Shown: in pieces, positions 12,973-19,845 of the stretch
Layout of the letters: the number at the start of each line of letters is the position of its first letter
Position numbering within the stretch: position 1 is the stretch's first letter
Virus record (IMG/VR): IMGVR_UViG_3300045051_000493
Span: 1-33,315 of that record
Length of the DNA stretch: 33,315 bases
Direction: 5' to 3' (one strand)
From: a virus
Notes under the pieces: model-generated
The model's input: the letters and a program-made list of their open reading frames with translations, nothing else
What the model was told of the DNA's origin: nothing
Databases searched by the model: none
Program-made: the position numbers and the translations under genes

Positions 12973-13981
12973 ACCACTCCGAACCCTCTCCCTCTTCAGC
13001 GGAATCGGAGCCTACGACCTCGGACTCGAATGGGCTGGAGGGTTCGAGACAGTGGGGTTCGTTGAGATCGACCGTAAGTGTCAAAAGACCCTCGCCCTCC
13101 GCTTCCCCGGCGTCCCGATCTACGGAGACATCAAGTCCTTCGACCCTGCACAGATTCCTGGACGGATTGACCTCATACATGGAGGCTTCCCGTGCCAGGA
13201 CATTAGTTCAGCAGGACTTGGCGCTGGCATTGAGGGCGAACGAAGCTCTCTATGGGCTGAGTTCGCGAGATGCATTTGCGTGGCTCGACCGAGCTACGCG
13301 CTCGTGGAGAACGTTTCGTCACTCAACAAACGGGGACTGGACGTTGTTCTCGGGTGCCTGGCCCAAGGCGGGTACGATGCGGAATGGGATTGCATATCGG
13401 CGGCAAGTGTCGGGTGCCTCTGGATGGATGGTGAAGAGGTGCTTACAGGCCATGGCCGAAACCGGCTGTGGACCTGCGCCACTCTTCCGGATACCGCCCG
13501 TGAGCGGGAGTGGCTCGAATGGTTCAGGTCTCGAGGCGGACGGGCCGGCAACTCCCTATCCGATTTCGACCAACGTGAAGATAACAGTGGATATGCTCCC
13601 GACTCCGACAGTTCAGGATGCGAGCGGGAGGAAATACACATTCGACAACGGGGACCACTCAAAGCCGAGACTATCTCTTCCGGGGAGGGTTCAGGTTCTG
13701 ATGTTTCCGACGCCGAAGGTCGGCGGGATGTGCGGCGGGACGGGTTCGTACCAGATGTTGGAATCCTTGAGAGAGCAAGGCTTGCTGACCGACTTGGAAT
13801 GTTCTTCGATGCAAGCTGGGAATGGCGGGAAGCTCAATCCGGAATTCAGCGAGTTACTGATCGGGTTGCCAACCGGGTGGACAGACTGGAACAAATTGGA
13901 AACGCAAATCCGCCGCAGATGGTCGAGTTCCTCGGCACCCTGGTACGAGAGGACGCGGAACGAAGGAGGCGCGTAGCGTGA
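12959..13981 (+). CDS. dcm: C5 cytosine DNA methyltransferase
   Basis: 340 aa, GTG start 11 bases before the previous gene ends. It transfers a methyl group from S-adenosylmethionine to carbon 5 of cytosine in DNA. Visible motifs: I (LFSGIGAYDLGL, residues 12-23), II (EIDR, 36-39), III (GDI, 56-58), IV with catalytic Cys79 (GGFPCQDIS), VI (ENV, 117-119), VIII in altered form (GRNRLW, 166-171, after an unusual insertion), and IX/X (NRVDRLEQIGNANPPQMVEF, 305-324). Viral orphan methyltransferases usually protect DNA from host restriction. Its TGA overlaps the next GTG. Nearly all of it is overlapped by another open frame (12969-13976) with its own family sequence. Confidence 0.9.
   Translation: MSGIEPLRTLSLFSGIGAYDLGLEWAGGFETVGFVEIDRKCQKTLALRFPGVPIYGDIKSFDPAQIPGRIDLIHGGFPCQDISSAGLGAGIEGERSSLWAEFARCICVARPSYALVENVSSLNKRGLDVVLGCLAQGGYDAEWDCISAASVGCLWMDGEEVLTGHGRNRLWTCATLPDTAREREWLEWFRSRGGRAGNSLSDFDQREDNSGYAPDSDSSGCEREEIHIRQRGPLKAETISSGEGSGSDVSDAEGRRDVRRDGFVPDVGILERARLADRLGMFFDASWEWREAQSGIQRVTDRVANRVDRLEQIGNANPPQMVEFLGTLVREDAERRRRVA
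12969..13976 (+). CDS. Overprinted frame within the methyltransferase gene; phage protein family with GLPTGWTDW motif
   Basis: 335 aa in the +1 frame relative to the methyltransferase. TTG 12969 overlaps the upstream nuclease stop and has GGTGAG five bases before it, matching the TTGA starts at 9947 and 12547. The N-terminal ~70 residues are Ser/Pro-rich. Then come ASRART (73-78), FSGAWPKAGTMRNG (127-140), MLPTPTVQD and MFPTPK repeats, and LNPEFSELLIGLPTGWTDW (289-307). Proteins with this series (SGTWP.sG..R.G, LPTPTA.D, LNP.W.EWLMG.P.GWTDL) are common in phages, as I recall them. Each motif here falls on a methyltransferase motif in the other frame, so it is either a true second protein or a long shadow preserved by constraint on the enzyme. 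Confidence 0.45.
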   Translation: MNHSEPSPSSAESEPTTSDSNGLEGSRQWGSLRSTVSVKRPSPSASPASRSTETSSPSTLHRFLDGLTSYMEASRARTLVQQDLALALRANEALYGLSSRDAFAWLDRATRSWRTFRHSTNGDWTLFSGAWPKAGTMRNGIAYRRQVSGASGWMVKRCLQAMAETGCGPAPLFRIPPVSGSGSNGSGLEADGPATPYPISTNVKITVDMLPTPTVQDASGRKYTFDNGDHSKPRLSLPGRVQVLMFPTPKVGGMCGGTGSYQMLESLREQGLLTDLECSSMQAGNGGKLNPEFSELLIGLPTGWTDWNKLETQIRRRWSSSSAPWYERTRNEGGA

Positions 13982-14175
13982 CCCCACATCCCACCCCCCG
14001 CCTCTGCTCCGACCCAACGTGCCGCGGCCCCACGACCGTCACCGAACGTCACACGTTCCCGACCGGACGTATCGAACTGACGGTCGAATGCCTCGTATGT
14101 CATGCGACGGAGATCGACGTGCAGTGGGAGAAGAAGAACGCGATAGAGAGGCCGGTCGGCGTGCGGGGGCTGTGA
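13978..14175 (+). CDS. Zinc-ribbon-like small protein
   Basis: 65 aa with GTG overlapping the methyltransferase TGA and GGAGG about 7 bases upstream. LCSDPTC near the start and CLVCHA about 25 residues later supply four cysteines of a zinc ribbon, with strands between them (TVTERHTFPTGRIELTVEC). No enzymatic residues. One of a series of tiny zinc-ribbon proteins in this operon. Confidence 0.62.
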   Translation: MTPHPTPRLCSDPTCRGPTTVTERHTFPTGRIELTVECLVCHATEIDVQWEKKNAIERPVGVRGL

Positions 14176-14176
14176 G

Positions 14177-14809
14177 ATGAAGATATACCAAGGCAATGGA
14201 GGAGGCTCAAGCACCAGGAAGTTCTGCAAGGACCATGATGTTGGAATCCTCCTCTGCTCCCGCTGGCGCAACCCGTCCGGCTATCCGTACTATGCGTTGG
14301 ACAATGGGGCATTCTCAGCCTACATCAACAAGAGAACATGGAACGAGGAGGGATTCTTGAATCTCCTGAAGAAGTGCCTAGCTCAGCCGAAGCTACCCGA
14401 TTTCGTCGTGGTGCCGGACAAGGTAGCGAAGGGCATGGAGTCGCAGGCGTTCAGCCTCGCATGGCTGGACAAGCTGCCGAAGGCCGACACGCGCTATCTG
14501 CTCGCCGTTCAGGACGGAATGACCTATGAGGCCGTCGAGCAGGTCATCGACAGATTCGGCGGGATATTCGTCGGCGGGACCATTCCCTGGAAGTATTCGA
14601 CCGCATGGGAATGGAGCTCTCTGGCGCACGCGCACGGGAAGCCGTGCCACATCGGGAGGGTTGGCGTCTGGAGTCGCATCATGTGGGCGTCCGCGATCGG
14701 AGCCGACAGTATCGACTCATCGTCCTGGCCTCACAACAATAGCTGGCACCATATCACCTACGCAGAAGAACAGAGAGCCCTCCCCTACTTTGATGGAGAG
14801 ATAGCATGA
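14177..14809 (+). CDS. TGT/DpdA-like protein (queuine tRNA-ribosyltransferase-like)
   Basis: 210 aa. The pattern follows the tRNA-guanine transglycosylase fold as found in small viral DpdA-like (DUF7221-type) proteins: ALDNGAFSAY with Asp42, DFVVVPD with Asp81, LLAVQDG (108-114), GGIFVGG (128-134), and HIGRVGVWSRIMWASAIGAD leading to DSIDSS (158-182). DpdA enzymes exchange guanine in DNA for a 7-deazaguanine such as preQ0. No preQ0 synthesis gene is in this genome, but euryarchaea make preQ0 for archaeosine, so a host supply is possible. Action on tRNA is the alternative. It follows the cytosine methyltransferase and one tiny zinc protein, consistent with a DNA-modification set. ATGA overlap couples it to the next gene. 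Confidence 0.72.
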   Translation: MKIYQGNGGGSSTRKFCKDHDVGILLCSRWRNPSGYPYYALDNGAFSAYINKRTWNEEGFLNLLKKCLAQPKLPDFVVVPDKVAKGMESQAFSLAWLDKLPKADTRYLLAVQDGMTYEAVEQVIDRFGGIFVGGTIPWKYSTAWEWSSLAHAHGKPCHIGRVGVWSRIMWASAIGADSIDSSSWPHNNSWHHITYAEEQRALPYFDGEIA

Positions 14810-14916
14810 CCCCGACCTACTGTCCTCACTGCGGCAAGCTCACCTGGTACACCACGCAGACAGCCCCGTTGGTGGTCTACTGTCAGCACTGCGGGAAAGA
14901 AGTGGGGGTGCGCTAG
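14806..14916 (+). CDS. 36-aa zinc ribbon
   Basis: A very small gene, ATG 14806 (overlapping the previous TGA) to TAG 14914-14916. It encodes two perfect knuckles, YCPHCGKLTW and YCQHCGKEVG, 16 residues apart, making a complete CxxC...CxxC zinc ribbon. The next gene's GTG directly follows the stop. Too small for anything but binding; coupling to the DpdA-like gene hints at an accessory role. Confidence 0.68.
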   Translation: MTPTYCPHCGKLTWYTTQTAPLVVYCQHCGKEVGVR

Positions 14917-15192
14917 GTGACGACCGACGCAACGTCCGAACCGTCCGAGCCGCCGACCGGAACCACGGTTGTCTCGACCTACAATATCATCCAGGGAACG
15001 TGGACGCAGGGTACTATCTTCGACCTAGTTTGGGACATTCCGTGCATCTCGTTCATCCAACCCCGCTACGAGGCAGACCCTCGCCCGCTCCACCTGCACG
15101 GACTACGTCCTAAGCCGTCCAAGCACGACAATCGCAAACACCGCATCAAGACAGCCGCGATGAAGCGGAGATTCAAGAGCGGGAGGTTCTGA
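14917..15192 (+). CDS. Unknown protein with basic C-terminus
   Basis: 91 aa, GTG directly after the previous stop. The N-terminus is Thr/Ser/Glu-rich, the middle aromatic and beta-like (TWTQGTIFDLVWDIPCISFI), and the end strongly basic (KPSKHDNRKHRIKTAAMKRR). The basic tail suggests nucleic-acid contact. No family recognised. Confidence 0.55.
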   Translation: MTTDATSEPSEPPTGTTVVSTYNIIQGTWTQGTIFDLVWDIPCISFIQPRYEADPRPLHLHGLRPKPSKHDNRKHRIKTAAMKRRFKSGRF

Positions 15193-15194
15193 CG

Positions 15195-15485
15195 TTGTCA
15201 CCGAACGCCTATTGGACCGCGACGGACGAAGCGATCATCCTGCACCTGCTCAACGTAGACGGCGGCGCAACGTGCCGGAGCATCGCCAAATCCGTAGGCT
15301 GCACGACGCGCAACGCCGACTACCGTCTCGGCCGCATGGTCGCGGACGGCATGGTCGCACGGACGCGGAGCGACCCGAAGCAAAGAGGCCGCATGCCGCA
15401 CGTCTACGCGCTGACGGACGCGGGGAAGATGAGGGCGAGACTGTGCGTCCCCGTCTCGTCGCCTAAAGACCCGGTGAGCAGCTAA
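15195..15485 (+). CDS. Winged-helix regulator
   Basis: 96 aa with TTG start two bases after the previous stop and a GGAGG-type site about 8 bases upstream. TDEAIILHLLNVDGGATCRS, IAKSVGCTTRNADYRLGRMV and ADGMVARTRSD form a winged helix, ending with HVYALTDAGKMRARL, a MarR/PadR-like wing. It is the last gene before the late promoter and could be the late-gene regulator by position. Confidence 0.7.
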   Translation: MSPNAYWTATDEAIILHLLNVDGGATCRSIAKSVGCTTRNADYRLGRMVADGMVARTRSDPKQRGRMPHVYALTDAGKMRARLCVPVSSPKDPVSS

Positions 15486-15533
15486 CCCCCCTCACCGTCA
15501 AACGATTTCCATCATATCCAGAAATCCGACTTC
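15486..15533. other. Short spacer before the late promoter
   Basis: A pyrimidine-rich spacer between the last early gene and the TATA box. T-rich runs here and just after (TTCTTTAAATTCTT) could end early transcription, since archaeal termination uses T-rich tracts. Nothing else is seen. Confidence 0.3.
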
Positions 15534-15540
15534 TTTAAAT
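15534..15540 (+). promoter_or_regulatory. TATA box of the late (structural) operon
   Basis: TTTAAAT in an otherwise GC-rich context, 118 bases before the first late ATG. With the usual spacing the transcript would start near 15562-15566, only a few bases before a structured element (15570-15639). Unlike most promoters here it would give a leader of about 85-90 bases. Confidence 0.6.
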
Positions 15541-15569
15541 TCTTCCCCCAACTAGGCAATACCTCTCCC

Positions 15570-15639
15570 AGCAGGAAGCGACCCTATCACACAGGGTCGG
15601 GGACGGGGTCTTACTTGGTTTCTACCCGTCCCCCCTGCT
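15570..15639 (+). promoter_or_regulatory. Predicted three-way-junction RNA in the late operon leader
   Basis: Three helices can be read directly. An outer stem AGCAGG (15570-15575) pairs with CCTGCT (15634-15639). Hairpin one is CGACCCT (15579-15585) with AGGGTCG (15593-15599), loop of 7. Hairpin two is GGGACGGG (15600-15607) with CCCGTCCC (15625-15632), loop of 17. Together they close a compact three-way junction between the TATA box and the first late ATG at 15652. It could be a riboregulator or a packaging signal next to the terminase genes. I recognise no known riboswitch class. Confidence 0.6.
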
Positions 15640-15651
15640 AGACGAACCACC

Positions 15652-15942
15652 ATGGAAGCACAAGCACGGAGGCCCACGATCGCAACCGAGGCAAAACGCC
15701 TCTCCCGTGTCGAAGCCCTCGTCCTGATCACCTGCCGCAAGAAGAAGCGGTACACCTACCTAGACATCATGCGGGCGCTCGAAGAACGAAGAGACAAGGA
15801 ACGTCCGCGTTCGCGTTTCCGCACGGAGTGGCCGACCGAACGCGAGCTGAAGTGGATGCTCGCCCACTCCGACTATTCTTTTCAGATCGGCACCGACTCG
15901 CAAGGAAGGGCGCTCTATGAGTTCAAAGACGCATGTAGATAA
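15652..15942 (+). CDS. Small basic protein before terminase, unknown
   Basis: 96 aa starting 12 bases after the leader structure. It is basic (RKKKRYTYLDIMRAL, RRDKERPRSRFRTEW) with a possible helix-turn-helix in the first 60 residues and a C-terminal strand pair (FQIGTDSQGRALYEF). The first gene of a late operon next to the small terminase often codes for an HNH nuclease or a terminase helper, but HNH residues are absent. It overlaps the small terminase gene by 26 bases. Confidence 0.58.
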   Translation: MEAQARRPTIATEAKRLSRVEALVLITCRKKKRYTYLDIMRALEERRDKERPRSRFRTEWPTERELKWMLAHSDYSFQIGTDSQGRALYEFKDACR

Positions 15943-16468
15943 GCTATCGTCGAACAATCCATCCGTGGAGCGAGCCGCCTGGGAGCTGAGGGACGACGAA
16001 ACGCCGAAGTCCTACGCGGCATTCTGCATCTACCGCGACCTGGGGCCGGACCGCTCCGTCGCTAAGGCCCTCGAAGCCGATGGGAAGACGGTGGGAAGCC
16101 GAGGGTATTGGGAGGCTTGGTGCTCGAAGTACGATTGGGTCGACCGCGCCGCCGCCTATGACCTGCACACGGACGGCCTGATCCGCAAGCGCCTTGAGGC
16201 AAAGCGGATGCGGGCGGCGGAGCAGCAGGCCGAGCTAGGGGAGGCGATGGTCTCCAAGGCCAGGGAGCGACTGAGGACGATCGACACCTCCGACCTGGGG
16301 GCGCAGGACATCGCACGGCTAGCCGACGTCGGCGTGAAGATGCAACGCCTCGCCCTAGGCGAGCCGACCGAGATCGGCAAGCAGTCCGTCATCATCCCGA
16401 ACATCCTGGAGGTGACGCTCTGTGACAGTGACGACCGTAAAGAGAAGCCTGCACCCCGGACAGAGTAA
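15917..16468 (+). CDS. terS: Terminase small subunit
   Basis: 183 aa. The N-terminal HTH region is of the kind found in phage small terminases (SYAAFCIYRDLGPDRSVAKA, YWEAWCSKYDWVDRAAAYD). A central helical oligomerisation part (ELGEAMVSKARERLRTIDTS) and a short disordered acidic/basic tail follow. Small terminases recognise the packaging start on viral DNA and regulate the large subunit. It lies directly before and overlaps the large subunit gene by 47 bases, the usual order. ATG 15917 gives the complete domain. Confidence 0.85.
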   Translation: MSSKTHVDKLSSNNPSVERAAWELRDDETPKSYAAFCIYRDLGPDRSVAKALEADGKTVGSRGYWEAWCSKYDWVDRAAAYDLHTDGLIRKRLEAKRMRAAEQQAELGEAMVSKARERLRTIDTSDLGAQDIARLADVGVKMQRLALGEPTEIGKQSVIIPNILEVTLCDSDDRKEKPAPRTE

Positions 16469-17714
16469 GGCATGGCGGAGCGAGGCGCGGTTCGTCTCGG
16501 TGATCGCGGGGACGGGCGGCGGCAAGACGTGGTTCGGACCTCAGTGGCTCTACCGCGAGATGTGCGCCCATCCGAAGGAGGATTACCTCGTCGTCGCTCC
16601 CACTTATGGGTTGCTTCAGAGGGTCACCTTCCCTACGTTCATGAGCCTCATGGAGAACGTGCTTCCCGGAATTACGGCCAACTACAAGGCGATGGAGCGC
16701 ACGCTGACGCTACCTACGGGCGGGCATGTCTTCTTCGGGTCCGCCGACCGCCCGATCACCCTCGAAGGCGTCCACGTCCGCGCCATTTGGCTCGATGAAG
16801 CGGGGCAGATGAAGCGCGAAGCGTGGGAAGTGTGCCAACGTCGTATCGGCCACAAGCAGGGGCGCATTCTCATCACCACGACCCCGTACAACATGGGCTG
16901 GCTGAAGCTCGAAGTGTACGACCGCTACAAGGCCGGCGACCCGGACTATGATATAATCCAGTTCCCCAGCTACTGGAATCCCTCCTATTCCCGCGACGAA
17001 TACGAGCGGGCGAAGAAGACGCTCCCCGACTGGAAATTCTCCATGTTCTACGATGGGAAGTTCACGCGAGCGTCCGGCCTCGTCTACCAGGACCTCGACC
17101 CCGCGGTGCATGTCGTCCATCCCTTCAACATCCCCGACTCATGGCCTCGCTATGTAGGCGTCGACTTCGGCTTTACCGCCCCGACCGCGGCCGTGTGGGG
17201 TGCGTTGGATCCCGACGACCGGCTCTACATCTACCGGGAATACTACCAAACAGGGAAGCTCCCGGAGGACACGGCGAAGGACATCATTGATCTATCGGGC
17301 AAGGAAACAATAGAGCAGGCGTTCTGCGACCCTGAGGACCCGGCCGCGATCGTGAAGTATCAACATCTAGGCATCCGGGCGACCGAGGCCTACAACACCA
17401 TCAAGCCGGGAGTTATCGAGGTCATTGGGCGACTTCGCACTAAGCGGCTGTTCATCTTCGCCGGGTGCTTCTACACGCTGGATGAGGCAGAACAGTACAA
17501 GTGGCGGATGAAGGACGACAAGATGGACGACGAGCCGGTACACGAATACTGCCACGCGCTCGACGCGGTCCGCTACCTGGTCATGGGAGCGAGGGGCGGC
17601 TCCGCGCCATCCGTCCCGGTCGAGTGCGCGTCCGTCAGCTCGGGGATGCCGGAGATCTACGACAACGGGCTGCCTAATATCTTCGAATCATCCCGCGGGG
17701 GTTATCCATTTTGA
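16422..17714 (+). CDS. terL: Terminase large subunit (packaging ATPase and nuclease)
   Basis: 430 aa, GTG start. It pumps viral DNA into the prohead and cuts it. ATPase part: Walker A GTGGGKT (30-36), Walker B AIWLDEAG (121-128, Asp125/Glu126), and coupling motif TTTPYNMGW (152-160). Nuclease part: GVDFGF with Asp248, AFCDPEDP further on, and a C-terminal HALDAVRYL with the last metal-binding aspartate. Length is usual for the compact Terminase_3/6 type. The late operon continues with portal 12 bases after its stop. Confidence 0.95.
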   Translation: MTVTTVKRSLHPGQSKAWRSEARFVSVIAGTGGGKTWFGPQWLYREMCAHPKEDYLVVAPTYGLLQRVTFPTFMSLMENVLPGITANYKAMERTLTLPTGGHVFFGSADRPITLEGVHVRAIWLDEAGQMKREAWEVCQRRIGHKQGRILITTTPYNMGWLKLEVYDRYKAGDPDYDIIQFPSYWNPSYSRDEYERAKKTLPDWKFSMFYDGKFTRASGLVYQDLDPAVHVVHPFNIPDSWPRYVGVDFGFTAPTAAVWGALDPDDRLYIYREYYQTGKLPEDTAKDIIDLSGKETIEQAFCDPEDPAAIVKYQHLGIRATEAYNTIKPGVIEVIGRLRTKRLFIFAGCFYTLDEAEQYKWRMKDDKMDDEPVHEYCHALDAVRYLVMGARGGSAPSVPVECASVSSGMPEIYDNGLPNIFESSRGGYPF

Positions 17715-17726
17715 GGGAGGACTGAA

Positions 17727-19073
17727 ATGAAAAAGCCACAGGAAGGAGTCGTCTACGTCTCATCTTCAGGGACGTACTTCGACAAGTCGACCATAGACGC
17801 CGACGATCTGAAAGAGGTACTAGGGAACAACTACGTGCAAGAGCAGCTGCGTAAGGTGAAAACGAAGGTCTTCACCGGGATGTACGCGCTGACCGTGAAA
17901 GACCCGATGGGCGAGACGGTCGAGGACATCTCCAAGGTCATGCTGCAGATGTGCGAGACCCCCGACGTGCGTATGCTTGCCCGCATGAAGCAGTCGCTCG
18001 ACGACATCGTATCGTGGGGGTGCTTCCTCTGCAACCCCGTCTGGGACCAGGACGGAAGCCGGTTCTATCTATCGAAAGTGAGACGCCTGCCGCCCGACTC
18101 GTTCGCCCTGCCCGCTCCGGGACGCCGCATCTACAACTCTATCCTCCAAGGCATCACGCTCAATGAGAACGAGATCGAGTTCTGGCAGGTAGGTGAGGAA
18201 GGGAAAGCCGTCCAGCTCCGCAACGTGAGCATGATGAAGGACCAATCGACGAACGGCCTCGCCGGCGAGTCGTGGTTCGTCCCCCTCGTCCCTATCGTGA
18301 AGATGCTCAACTTCTGCTGGCAGGCCCAGATGCAAAAGGTGAATCGTGTCGCCGCTCCGGTCTTCTTCATCCGCATCACGAAGCCTACTGGAGACGACGA
18401 GCAGTTCGCGCAGAAGATCCTGAACCGCTGGGGCAAGGACTCGGCGTTCCAACTCCGCCCGAACATGGAGGTCGTAGAGCTGAACCTGACGGACAACGAG
18501 GCCGCGCTCAACACGATCAGCAAACTAGAAGGGAGGATCAAGCAGTTCTTCAGCGCCGCCTCCTCGATTCAGAAGGAAGGCTCGACGCTCGGGGGCAACG
18601 CCGCCGCCGAGAAGGAGATGGACGACGAAGCCGTTGAAGCGTTGCGCGTCGTCCTCGAGGACGAGTGGGAGGCGTTCCTGCAAACGTACCTTGACGTGAA
18701 CCTCTACGTCGGCTATACGGTCGAACTGCGGATCTCCGCCAAGAAGCAGAAGCCCGGACTCCTTGAGGCGAAGCAGGCCGAGGTCGGATTCGCTACTCGC
18801 GCCATGAGCATCAACGAGCGCAGGGAGAAGCTAGGCTTGGAACCGCTCGACGATGACGCGATCGCCAAGCTGATAGAGGAGCACCAGCGCCTCGACCCGG
18901 CCGGCGTCTCGCCCGGAGCGGACAATCCGTTCGCCCTGCCGATGAACCAGGTCAAAGAGCGGGCCGGCGTCCTTGGAGTGCTGACCAACCTAGACCCGGT
19001 CGACCCGGAGCGGTACATGAGCGACGAAGAACAGCGGAAGTTCCTCGGCCTCAAGGGGAAGCAGCATGGTTGA
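17727..19073 (+). CDS. Portal protein
   Basis: 448 aa, good GGAGG site 8 bases before the ATG. Size, place right after the large terminase, and pattern fit a phage portal: N-terminal strand region, a conserved VRRLPPDSFALPAPGRRIYN segment, WFVPLVPIVKMLNF leading into the long stem helices, the tunnel-loop region near SAASSIQKEGSTLGGNAAA, and a C-terminal crown rich in charged helices. The dodecameric portal forms the DNA gate at one capsid vertex. Its last codons overlap the next ATG. Confidence 0.88.
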   Translation: MKKPQEGVVYVSSSGTYFDKSTIDADDLKEVLGNNYVQEQLRKVKTKVFTGMYALTVKDPMGETVEDISKVMLQMCETPDVRMLARMKQSLDDIVSWGCFLCNPVWDQDGSRFYLSKVRRLPPDSFALPAPGRRIYNSILQGITLNENEIEFWQVGEEGKAVQLRNVSMMKDQSTNGLAGESWFVPLVPIVKMLNFCWQAQMQKVNRVAAPVFFIRITKPTGDDEQFAQKILNRWGKDSAFQLRPNMEVVELNLTDNEAALNTISKLEGRIKQFFSAASSIQKEGSTLGGNAAAEKEMDDEAVEALRVVLEDEWEAFLQTYLDVNLYVGYTVELRISAKKQKPGLLEAKQAEVGFATRAMSINERREKLGLEPLDDDAIAKLIEEHQRLDPAGVSPGADNPFALPMNQVKERAGVLGVLTNLDPVDPERYMSDEEQRKFLGLKGKQHG

Positions 19074-19809
19074 TCTAGTAAGCAAGGTCAACCTGAAGGA
19101 CCCCTCCGGACTGAGGCGGACGGAGGAACGACGAGCCGTTGAGGTGCAGAAGGATCTCGACGCCGCCATGAAGCGGGCGCTCGATCGCGTCACGTCGAGC
19201 GGCGTCACCGACCCGCTCGTGATCAAGAGCATCGTTGATTCAGAGCTGTCTCACTTCGATACGACGGCTAGGGACAAGGTCCTCAAGTGGGTCAAGGACT
19301 CAAGGGCGAGGGGCGAGATCCGAGGGGCGCAGCTGCTCAAGGTCGGAGGCGTCGAGCTGGGCGTCCGTGCCATCCTCGGAGGGGGCGGCATCTCCGACGA
19401 CGTAAGAAAGGCGGTCGAAGTGCGGGTCGCCGGCTCGTTCGAGACGCTGAGCGCGTCGTCGCGGCAGAAGCTCACTCAGGTTCTAGTCGACGGGATGCAG
19501 GCGGGGAACGGGCCGCGCGTCATTGCCAAGGCCATCAGCGAGGACCTAGCGATCGAGCGGAACCGGGCGACGGTGATCGCTCGGACGGAGACGATGAACG
19601 GCTTCCGCGACGGGGCGACGGCTCAGTTCCAGCGGCATGGCATCGAGGAAGAGGAATGGCTTAGTACGGTAGGGGATAGCCGCACCTGCGACGAGTGCGC
19701 CGCCCTCAACGGCACGCGCTACAAGGTCGGCCAACGACCGCACGTCCACGGCGGGACTGACATATCGTGCAGATGTATCGGCCTGCCTGTCATCCCCGAG
19801 GTCGATTGA
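19066..19809 (+). CDS. MuF/SPP1 gp7-like minor head protein
   Basis: 247 aa, overlapping the portal gene by 8 bases. The C-terminal ~110 residues match the phage MuF head-morphogenesis domain: ERNRATVIARTETMNGFRDG, then EEWLSTVGDSRTCDECAALN, G, and HVHGGTDISCRCIGLP with three or four metal-binding cysteines and histidines. The N-terminal half is helical. Such proteins bind the portal inside the prohead and often travel with the DNA. No toxin domain is fused here. Confidence 0.88.
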   Translation: MVDLVSKVNLKDPSGLRRTEERRAVEVQKDLDAAMKRALDRVTSSGVTDPLVIKSIVDSELSHFDTTARDKVLKWVKDSRARGEIRGAQLLKVGGVELGVRAILGGGGISDDVRKAVEVRVAGSFETLSASSRQKLTQVLVDGMQAGNGPRVIAKAISEDLAIERNRATVIARTETMNGFRDGATAQFQRHGIEEEEWLSTVGDSRTCDECAALNGTRYKVGQRPHVHGGTDISCRCIGLPVIPEVD

Positions 19810-19815
19810 CGCATC

Positions 19816-19823
19816 TATATAAG
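19816..19823 (+). promoter_or_regulatory. TATA box before the capsid-assembly genes
   Basis: TATATAAG centred 27 bases before ATG 19846, in a 36-base gap, the only real gap in the head-gene run. It predicts a second, leaderless late transcript that would raise expression of the scaffold, decoration and capsid genes. Confidence 0.7.
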
Positions 19824-19845
19824 TTACACCCAGGGAATAGCTCTA

